Source: Tropicimonas sp047971885 (GTDB lineage: Bacteria > Pseudomonadota > Alphaproteobacteria > Rhodobacterales > Rhodobacteraceae). Taken from it: DNA of 29,721 bases. The position numbers and the translations under genes were made by a program. Shown in pieces: positions 1 to 8,000 of this stretch. Each line of letters opens with the position of its first letter. Position 1 is the first letter of the stretch. The notes under the pieces were generated by a model. The model had not been told where the DNA came from. It saw nothing but the letters and a program-made list of their open reading frames with translations, and did no database searches. Location: NCBI RefSeq assembly GCF_047971885.1, contig NZ_JBKEAE010000097.1, positions 1 through 29,721 of the forward strand, given 5' to 3'.

Positions 1-446
1 GGGCGGAAATACATGCCCGGCGACCAGCGCCATTCGGTCGCCGTCGCATGGCCGGAGCCGGTCAGCGCCACCACCGAACGCGCCGCGCAGGCGGTGATCG
101 CGCCCGAGGCGACCTCGGTCAGCCGCCCGCCCGCCATGCGGTAGACATGGGCCGTGCCGCCGGTGAGCCAGCCGTCGGCGAAGACCTCGCCCGAAGACAG
201 GTTGCTGATGCCGCCGTTGGCCACCATCAGCCCGCAGGTTATCTGCCCGCCGGCAATCGCGCGCGGCCGCAGGCACAGGCGCATCTCGTCGGGAAAGAGC
301 CGCAGGGTGTTACCCTCCTTGGCGTAATTGTAGGTGCCCTGAACCGTTGCGGTGTTCGCGCCGGTGGCATGGCCGGCGCCGGGCCGGGCGAACAGGACCG
401 TGTCCTCGGCCGGCCGTTCGGCCAGGGCGGCGATGTATTGCGTCAT
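1..446 (-). CDS. Unrecognised protein, 3' end cut by the window edge
   Basis: The ATG at 446 overlaps the TGA stop of the upstream gene (ATGA, 443-446), so the two are almost certainly translationally coupled in one operon. About 148 N-terminal residues are visible, starting MTQYIAALAERPAEDTVLFA, and the frame continues past base 1. The visible part has no signal peptide or membrane segment. It is rich in Gly, Ala and Thr with short alternating hydrophobic stretches, which suggests beta structure. I do not recognise the family and assign no function. Because it follows a large Ig/lectin-type surface protein with no gap, it may act with that protein, but this is context only. Confidence 0.75.
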   Translation of the reverse strand, partial: MTQYIAALAERPAEDTVLFARPGAGHATGANTATVQGTYNYAKEGNTLRLFPDEMRLCLRPRAIAGGQITCGLMVANGGISNLSSGEVFADGWLTGGTAHVYRMAGGRLTEVASGAITACAARSVVALTGSGHATATEWRWSPGMYFR

Positions 447-2626
447 GGCAGGGTGATCCCGTGCTTGGCAGCCAGTTCGCTGCGGATGGCGGCAAGCGTT
501 GCCGTATCGGTACTGGCGGTGGCGAACACCTCGTGAATGTCGCCGCGCAGGGGCGTGTCGATGGCCCCGGTGCCGCCGTTGATCCGGCCGCCCATGGCAA
601 CCGCCAGATCGATGCCCGGCCAGTTGGCGACGTCGAACGCGGTCGCCGCGACATGGGTGGCCGTGTCCACCGCCACCGACAGGTCGCTCTGGCTGAAGGT
701 GAATTCGACCAGATGCACGACACCGGTCAGCGCCGCCGTCACCGTGCCGTTCGCACTGGCCACGGTCACCGCACCGCCATTGACGGGGCCGCGTATCGTG
801 ACGCCGAAGCCGCTGCGCGCGTTCGCGCCGTAGAAGCTGTTCACCGTCGCGTTGAGCCGGATGTAGGGATCGCCGCTGTGGCTGTTCGATTCGGCGAGCA
901 GGGCGCCTGAATGCGCCTGGCTCGCGCCGATGCCATAGGCCGCGTCGATCCCCGGCTGGCGCAGGACGGCAAGGACCCGCGCCTGCCCGCCATCGGCAAT
1001 GGCCCGGCGGACGGTATCGCTGCCGGCGGCGCCTTTCAGGCCGTGGGCGCCGTAGAACTCCGCCCGGCTCTCACCCGCGTTCCACACCGGCGCCGCCAGC
1101 CCCGGCACCGCCGCGATATCGTTGCCGTTGCCGGTGGCGTCGGTCCAGGCGGTGATGTTGCCCGCGCCATCGGTGGCAACCCCGCCCGCCTCGAACCAGT
1201 AGAGCGCGGCGGTATCGCCCGCCATCGTCGAGACCAGCGTCCGGGCCACCGCCGGGGTGCCGTCGACGCCGCCGGCATCGGTGGCGATGTTCTGCGCGTT
1301 CTCCCGCCAGTCGATATTGGCGTTGTCCGGGTTGGCATAGGCGGCGCCGGTCGCGCCGGTCGGGTTGCCGTTCAGATACCACTCCCCGATGACCACCGCC
1401 GCGTCATCGGCGGGCGAGATCCACAGCCCCGGCGTGGCGGTGAAGCTGTCGGCCGGCCCCTCGGCCGCGGTGGCCGGCACGATCTCGACCGGCAGGCCGG
1501 CGTCGATATCGGCAAGGTCCTGTGCGCTCAGCGTGTATGGCGAATGCGCGGTATAGGCCGTATCCGTGCCGGTGATGAGAACCTGCGCCGGGCTGTCCGC
1601 ATCGTCGAAGGCCACGTCCACCCCGGCGATATTGTCAGCAATCGTGTAGCCGGAGGCGGCCGCAACGGTGAAATCGAACGTGTCCGTCGCGCTGCCGCCG
1701 CCGTTCGTCGCCGTCACCGCAACCCCGGCATAGCTGCCCACGCTGTCGGCAAAGCTCAGCACCGACCCGGCCAGCGACACCCCGGCCAGCGGCGCCACCC
1801 CCCAGACAATCGCCCCATCCCCACCGTCATCTGTGACATAGGCAGACAGATCGACACTCATGTCCCCGCCCGTCACCCGTGTCAGGTCGGGGATCGAGAT
1901 CGCCGGCGCGGTGGGGGCAACCTCGGCACTATAGGCTGTGCTGGCGCTTCCGTCCGGATTGGTGGCCGTCACCGTATAATGTACCTGCGGGGAGACGGCG
2001 CCTGTCGAATGCGTTACGATGCCGGTGCCACCGTCGATGGAGGCGGCGTCATCGGCCGGAGAGATTGCATAGGAAATATCCGTTCCGGCGAAGGCAGCGG
2101 ATGCATCGACGATCTGGATGCCGCTGCCATATTGAAAGCACATGTCCGGCAGGGAAGCGATTACCTGCGGCGCGGGTGACGCGGGCAGCAGAACCGTGAG
2201 GGTCTCGGCCACCGAGCCTGCGGTGTTGGTTGCCGTTTCCCGGACGCCGAGCCCTTCGGCCAGATCTTCGGCAGAGATCGTGTGGGTGCCGGATGTCTGT
2301 CCGGGGATGGCTGCCCCGTTGCGTATCCACTGGACCTCGATATCCGGCGTTCCGGCCGATGCGCTGTGGGCATAAAGGCCGGGCTGAAGTGTGACAGTCT
2401 CGCCAATCGCCGTGTTTCCGGAAACGCGCGGCGCCACCAGCGTGAACGGACCTGCCGCCACATCGGCATCCGAGACGGTATAGGTTCCGGCATAGGCCGA
2501 TGGCTGAACGATTACGATCTGGCTGGTTATGCTGGCAATCAACTGCCCGCTCGTGTGGACACCGGCGCAGGCAACCTGAACCAGAGGCTGTACGATCGAC
2601 CGCGGGATGGGACGAAAGATGGACAT
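443..2626 (-). CDS. Large modular protein with Ig-like domains and a C-terminal LamG/concanavalin-like domain
   Basis: About 727 residues. I chose the ATG at 2626 because AAAGGA lies six bases upstream; an ATG at 2632 touches that Shine-Dalgarno site, and the frame stays open to 2707. The N-terminus (MSIFRPIPRSIVQPL) has no clear Sec signal. Residues about 45-145 look Ig-like (Trp in VQWIRNG). Residues about 240-320 resemble a cadherin/Ig-type domain. From about 474 to the end the pattern resembles a LamG/concanavalin-A-like lectin fold (ALYWFEAGG, AWTDATGNGNDI, and a closing IRSELAAKHGI). A short motif of the type G-T-Y/H-T-V/I-S-x-x-D-V/L-A recurs three times. Such modules usually belong to adhesive surface proteins or phage-tail-like proteins. 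It is coupled to the partial gene downstream and separated by 383 bp from the caspase gene upstream. The domain calls come from sequence pattern only. Confidence 0.7.
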   Translation of the reverse strand: MSIFRPIPRSIVQPLVQVACAGVHTSGQLIASITSQIVIVQPSAYAGTYTVSDADVAAGPFTLVAPRVSGNTAIGETVTLQPGLYAHSASAGTPDIEVQWIRNGAAIPGQTSGTHTISAEDLAEGLGVRETATNTAGSVAETLTVLLPASPAPQVIASLPDMCFQYGSGIQIVDASAAFAGTDISYAISPADDAASIDGGTGIVTHSTGAVSPQVHYTVTATNPDGSASTAYSAEVAPTAPAISIPDLTRVTGGDMSVDLSAYVTDDGGDGAIVWGVAPLAGVSLAGSVLSFADSVGSYAGVAVTATNGGGSATDTFDFTVAAASGYTIADNIAGVDVAFDDADSPAQVLITGTDTAYTAHSPYTLSAQDLADIDAGLPVEIVPATAAEGPADSFTATPGLWISPADDAAVVIGEWYLNGNPTGATGAAYANPDNANIDWRENAQNIATDAGGVDGTPAVARTLVSTMAGDTAALYWFEAGGVATDGAGNITAWTDATGNGNDIAAVPGLAAPVWNAGESRAEFYGAHGLKGAAGSDTVRRAIADGGQARVLAVLRQPGIDAAYGIGASQAHSGALLAESNSHSGDPYIRLNATVNSFYGANARSGFGVTIRGPVNGGAVTVASANGTVTAALTGVVHLVEFTFSQSDLSVAVDTATHVAATAFDVANWPGIDLAVAMGGRINGGTGAIDTPLRGDIHEVFATASTDTATLAAIRSELAAKHGITLP

Positions 2627-3009
2627 GTGCATTCCTTTGGTGATGAATCGGATGGGAACGGATTGTGCCGACCGGAAAGCGACCGACCGCCGGGATGTCC
2701 ACGCCATTGATCATGTGTCGCGGTGAGGGCATCGAAGATCTTTCCCGATACCATCCGGGTTACACTTGGTCGTACAAAGTGCCGGCTTTGCGCGGCTTTT
2801 CCGGGCGTACTTTGGGGGCTCATCTGGAGGTTTTCCTGAGGCCGAACGCCTCTGCACCCGGGACAGTCACCCAGGTGCGATAAGGGAGTCCTAGCAGAGC
2901 GTCCGGTTCCCGAAGGGAAATGGCAACGGGCGGAAACCCTGACCTGTCGCGGCCTGATACTCCGGCGTACGGCAACCGGGCGTGCCGGACGGGATAAACG
3001 GCGGTCCGC
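2627..3009. other. 383-bp stretch without a convincing gene
   Basis: This lies between the caspase-like gene and the Ig/lectin gene, both on the minus strand. I see only short inverted repeats: GAGGC/GCCTC around a 5-base loop at 2838-2852, and TTCCC/GGGAA around a 3-base loop at 2907-2919. Neither has a U-tract, so I do not call a terminator. It presumably holds the promoter of the Ig/lectin gene, but no good -35/-10 pair is evident. An open frame at 2665-2883 (+) has no family likeness. Confidence 0.5.
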
Positions 3010-5010
3010 TCAGCCCTCGGCCAGAACGTCGGCGCGGAAGCCGCCCTTGCGCCAGGCGTTCAGGGCATCGGCGAGATCCGGGCCGCTCGTTCCGTCCGGA
3101 ACGCCCTTGTAGAGACCGGCCGATTGCAGGCGGGCCTGTAGCGCGCGCAGGGTTTCGCGGTTCCAGTCGTCCGGATGCCGGGTGAGCTGGGTCAGTGTCT
3201 CGCCGGAATCCTCGGCCACACCCCTGAGCAACATGTTGGCCGCGGCACCCGGGGCCGGGGCGCCGTGGCGCCCCTCGTCGAGGATAATGGCGGCGGCCAG
3301 ATAACCCCGCGGCTCGCCAAGCTCGGCGGCACGGCGGAAATATTCCAGCGAACTGCGGGTCAGCCCGGGGTGGGTGAACCCCTCCTCGAGCAGGGCGCCG
3401 AGGTTGTAGGTCGCGATCGCCGAGCCATTGTCGGCCGCTTCGATCAGAAGCCCGATCGCCCGCCGCACATCCTGATCGACACCCTGTCCGGTCAGATGCA
3501 TGACCGCGAGGTTGATGGCCCCGTCGTCGCTGCCGCCCGCCGCCGCCTGCTCGTAAAGCCTTTCAGCGAGCAGGAAATCCTGCGGTACCTCGCTGCCGTT
3601 CTCGTAGAGGATGCCGAGGCTGACCATGGCGCGCAGGTCGCCGCGATCGGCCGCGTCCCGGTAGAGCCGGACCGCTTCGTCGTCCTGTCCCCCGGCCATC
3701 GTCGCGCGGGCCAGAAGGGCGGTGAAATGCGGCTGTCGCGGGTTGGCCTCGGCGGCTTCGGTGCAGGCTTCGACGGCAAGATCGGCATGGCGCGCCAGAA
3801 CGCCGAGCGAAACGCCGAGCGTGCCCACGGTTGCATCCCGGGGATGGGTGGCCAGCCGTTCGCAGGTGCGTTCGGGGCCATTCTCGTCGGTTTCCTGCAA
3901 CTGGCTGCGCAGCCGCGCGGCATCGGCCGCATACTGGCCGTCGGGAAATTTTTCCAGATAGGTCTCGACGACCCGCAGGCTTCGTACCCGCTGGGCGAGG
4001 CTCCACAGCACCTGCTCGCTGCGGCTGTCGAGCCTGGAGGCATAGGTCGCGTCCCCCTCGCCGGCCAGCAGTTCCTCGGCCTCGGTGGCATGTGTCCCGT
4101 CGGGATAGCGGGCCAGATAGAGGGTCATCAGGTCGGGGTCGTCCGAGGCGGCGGCGACCTGGAAGAACTGGGTTTCGATCGAGGCTTCCGGCAGGCGGGG
4201 GTCGAACTTGAACTGCCGGGTGAGCGACGAGTTCTCCCACGGCACCTGCAATCCGCCGGTCTGTTTCAGCACGTCGTTGCGCACCGCGATCATCATGTCC
4301 GAGATGTCCTGCCCCGGCGTGCGGATGTGATTCAGGATCGCGTTGGTGAACGGGCTGTTGGAGCCCGTCCCGTCATAGGCGACGTTGTCGGGCTGGGTGG
4401 CGAAGGAAATCAGGTAGCCGGCCGCGCTGCCGATGCGCGCCAGCCCGTCGCGGGCGGCGCGGGTGCCCGCATCGCCCAGCGGGTTGTCGCGGCAGGCATC
4501 GAGAAAGACCAGCCGGACCCGGTTCCTGCCACCGTCTTCGGCCCCGGCGGGCTGCGGGCCCGCATCCGGCGCCATGACACTGATGATATCGTCGAGCGGG
4601 ACCGCCTGTTCCAGCACCGTCTCGGGGCTGGCGATCGCGGCGTCGGCGGGAAAGATGTAGTTCTTCGAATTGATCTGCACCGCGTGGCCGGCAAAGTAGA
4701 ACAGCGCCACATCGGCGGTATCGGCCTCGGCCCGGAAACGGTCGATCAGGCTCACCAGTTCGTCCCGGCTGGTGTCGAGCCCCAGGTGCACCCCGAAATC
4801 GAGCGATTTCAGAGTGTCGGCCAGCGCCTGGGCATCGTTCAGCGGGTTCGAAAGTGCCGGGAAACCGCCCGCGTAGCTGCCGTTGCCGATGACCAGTGCC
4901 ACGCGCGTTTCGGCATGGCCCGGCCCGCCCAGTGTCAGGCAGAACCCGGCAACGAGACCGGCCAGCGCCAGCCCCGCCCGCCGCAGCAATCGGTTACAAT
5001 TCGCTGACAC
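3010..5010 (-). CDS. Exported caspase-like (peptidase C14) protein with Sel1 repeats
   Basis: About 666 residues from a GTG at 5010, with GGGGAG upstream; it overlaps the last 17 bases of tpsA. An N-terminal hydrophobic segment (LALAGLVAGFCLTL) ending in GHA-ET is a likely signal peptide with cleavage near residue 33. The caspase p20-type domain (about 34-260) carries the expected His in FYFAGHAV (H109) and Cys in VFLDACRDNP (C173), so the catalytic dyad is intact. A tetratricopeptide-like region with several Sel1 repeats (for example AMVSLGILYENGSEVPQD and AAGGSDDGAINLAVMHLTGQ) covers about 440-600. The last 40 residues resemble a peptidoglycan-binding-type helical module (LQARLQSAGLYKGVPDG). 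A periplasmic location is predicted. The close junction with the TPS genes suggests a role in handling or processing the secreted partner, or in a linked response; that is inference. The in-frame start could also lie at 5025 or 5058. Confidence 0.88.
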   Translation of the reverse strand: MSANCNRLLRRAGLALAGLVAGFCLTLGGPGHAETRVALVIGNGSYAGGFPALSNPLNDAQALADTLKSLDFGVHLGLDTSRDELVSLIDRFRAEADTADVALFYFAGHAVQINSKNYIFPADAAIASPETVLEQAVPLDDIISVMAPDAGPQPAGAEDGGRNRVRLVFLDACRDNPLGDAGTRAARDGLARIGSAAGYLISFATQPDNVAYDGTGSNSPFTNAILNHIRTPGQDISDMMIAVRNDVLKQTGGLQVPWENSSLTRQFKFDPRLPEASIETQFFQVAAASDDPDLMTLYLARYPDGTHATEAEELLAGEGDATYASRLDSRSEQVLWSLAQRVRSLRVVETYLEKFPDGQYAADAARLRSQLQETDENGPERTCERLATHPRDATVGTLGVSLGVLARHADLAVEACTEAAEANPRQPHFTALLARATMAGGQDDEAVRLYRDAADRGDLRAMVSLGILYENGSEVPQDFLLAERLYEQAAAGGSDDGAINLAVMHLTGQGVDQDVRRAIGLLIEAADNGSAIATYNLGALLEEGFTHPGLTRSSLEYFRRAAELGEPRGYLAAAIILDEGRHGAPAPGAAANMLLRGVAEDSGETLTQLTRHPDDWNRETLRALQARLQSAGLYKGVPDGTSGPDLADALNAWRKGGFRADVLAEG

Positions 5011-8000
5011 GCACCAGCTCCCCATCCAGCCGGTCGAAGGCCGAGGCGACTTCGACAATCTGTTGCCGCTGGACCCGGGCCAGCACCGGATCGTCCGCCC
5101 GGATCAGGCTGATCGATTTCCGTATCTCGCCGCCCGCCCGCGCAACCGCCTGCCGGGCCTCGGCAATCGCCTCGGATCTGATCTGCTGGCGCTGCTCGTC
5201 GGTGGTGGCTTCGGCCAGACGGTTCCGGGCCCGGATACCGGCGGCGCCGACAGCCCGTTCGGCATCGCGGATCACCGCCGAGACGTTCGCCGCCACGTCG
5301 GGCATCGGCTTGAGAAGCTCGTCAAGCTCGGCGGCATAGGTTCCCATCGCCCCCGCGATACAATCGAGATAGACGTCGATATTGTCCGCGAGAGTGGCGC
5401 AGATCACCGCGTCCTGATTGAGGTTGCTCGACACCGTCTCGACGCTCAGCAGGGCCTGCCGGGTGGTGAAAAGCTCGCGCGCGCCGCCGCCCTGCATGAT
5501 GGCTTCCTCGTCGTCCCCGGGGATGAATTCGACGGGCAGAAGCAGGCCGTTGTCCCAATGGAATTTCGACAGTACCTGCGGGTTCAGGAAACGTACCGTC
5601 GTGTTGCCGTCGAGGCTGAGATCGTAGCCGTCGTCGGGGGAGGTGACGGTCAGGGTTCCGGGGACGAATTCGAAGGTGTAGTTCGAGATGCCGCGGGTGC
5701 TCAGCCCGCTGCCCTCGGGGCTGCCGTCGCCGATCTGGGTGATGGCATAGGGGCTGTCGGAAATCAGCGCGCCCGGCGCGGCCCCGGCGCTTTGCAGGGC
5801 GATCCCGGTCAGCCTGTTGCCGTTCACCAGCCCGGTGGCGCTGAATTCGCTGCCGCTGAAGCTCAGCGTTTGGCCGAATGTCTTCGACTGGTTGTCGATC
5901 GTCACCACGACATTGCGCGGCGTGACCGTCAGGTCGCCCGCCTGATAGACGATGTTGTAGTTTCCGATCCCCTTGCCGGTCGCGTCCGAGACATAGATCG
6001 GATAGGTGTACCAGCCGCCGCCAAGCGCCGTACCGGCGGACGAATCGCCCGCCACCGCGGCCCATGCCGGGGCGCCGTCGCTTCGCAGGGTGATACCGGT
6101 GAGACTGTCGCCACCGGCCAGCCCCTTCACGATGATATCGCCCGGCCCGAAGGTCAGCCTGTCGCCGTAGGTCTTGCTCTTGTCCCGGGCGGTGATCGTC
6201 AGCGTGGCGGGCGTGACCGAGAAATTGCCCCGGCTGCTGATGACGCGATAGCTCTGCCCCAGCGTGCTGGTGGCCTCGTCCTCGGCGGTGATGGCATAGG
6301 TGCCGGCATTGCTGCCCGCCCCACCCTGCGACGTGTAGGTGAGGGCAAGGTTATCCCCGCTGGTTCCGAACAGATAGACCCCGGGCCCGCCATAGAAGCT
6401 GCCCGTGAAGGCGGGCGTCTTCGACGCGCCGTAGGTGACGGTCGCATTGTCCGGATTTGCCCAGACAACCGGGGTCAGCGTGTAAAGCTCGGGGTAATTC
6501 CCGTCGCCCGGCGGGGCCCAGGTGGTCAGGAAGCTCCAGCCCAGGGGTGTGGCAAGGTTGCGGAAATAGGTCTGGTTCTGTAACTGGGCGGTGGTCAGCG
6601 AGGTTGCGGCGTTCACGCCCGCCGTGCCGCTGCTGACGGTCACGCCGGTGGCCTGCCTGTCCCAGAAGTTGCCCGAATAGGTCGAGCTTCCGCTCTCGCC
6701 GACAAACCCGCCGATCAGGGCGTTACCCGTGGCCGTGACCGACCCGGCGGCGTAGGACCGTACGACATCGGCCCCGGTCGAGACGCCGATCAGCCCGCCG
6801 ATCATGGAATCGCCCGTGGTTTCGACCCGGACATCCGAGACGGAATAGGTGTCCTGTACCTCGGCGGTGTTCCAGCCGATCAGCCCGCCGGCCTGGATGG
6901 TGGCATAGCCCGAGGGGTCGGCGACATCGAGGGAGACATCGGAATAGGCGCGCTGGACGTATCCCGCGGCATCGCCGATCAGCCCGCCGACAAAAAGTAT
7001 GGTGCTGTCCTGCACGTCGACGGTTATGGCGGGCCGGTTGCCCGTCAGCCAGGCGCCGGCGAAACTGTCGATGACCGATCCGTCCGACTGGCCGATCAGC
7101 CCGCCCACCCGGACCACGTCGAAATAGGTCGCTCCCGAGACGCTGATATCGGCTTCGGCGCGCGAGGCCCATACATGGGCCCCGCTGCCGCGACCCCAGC
7201 CGATCAGCCCGCCGACGTTGGTATTGGCGGCACTGTAATCCAGCGTGACATCGATCGCCCCCTGAGCCGAGGCCAGCGTGACCGCCCCCCGGTTGTCGCC
7301 GATCAGCAGCCCGGCCAGCCCGCCGTTCGAGGTCAGCGAAATGTCCCGAAGGATGATGTTGTCGACATCTCCCAGATTGACGGCAGCAAGCATGCCGACG
7401 CTCGAGTCCGTACTCAGGCCATCGGCGAAGGACGAGGCGATCCGCAGGTTTTCCACCGTCCCGCCGGCACCGATGACCTCGAAAAGACCGCTGTAACTGT
7501 CCCAGCGGGTCTCAAGGCCGGTGATCTGCCGGTTGTTGCCGTCGAGGGTGCCGGTAAAGGCATGCAGGGGGGTTCCGCCCTGCATCTGCCCGATCGGGTT
7601 GAAACCCTGATAGACAGTCAGGTCGTCCCGGTAGTTCCAGCCCGCGGTACCGCTGGCGTCGATGTTATTGGCCAGGATGTAGGAGAACGGAAGCAGTTCG
7701 GCCGAATCGATGCCCTGCAACCCGTAGATATCGGTGATCCGGTAGGGGTTTGTCTCCGATCCGTTCCCGCCGAGCGCCCGCAGGAAGCTGCGGGTCGTCA
7801 TGTCGCTGCCAAGCTGGAAATCATCGGCCGAGAAACCGGCGATGCCGACACCGACCTGCTGCCAGTTGCCGGCCTCGAGGGTGAAGCTTCCGACCGCGAT
7901 GTCGGCCCCGGTGCCAAGCTGGATATCGCCGGCGGCTCCGTTACCGGCCAGAGCCGAGATGTAAAGGGAAGCTGCGGAAACAGGAGCGTTGAGATTGATC

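Noticed and set aside
911..2179. 422-codon plus-strand open frame
   Set aside because: Antisense of the Ig/lectin-type gene; highly Arg/Gly-rich with no recognisable domain.
2665..2883. 72-codon plus-strand open frame before the Ig/lectin gene
   Set aside because: No domain likeness and it covers the leader of the minus-strand gene.
3175..5007. 610-codon plus-strand open frame
   Set aside because: Antisense of the caspase-like gene, which has intact motifs and a signal peptide.
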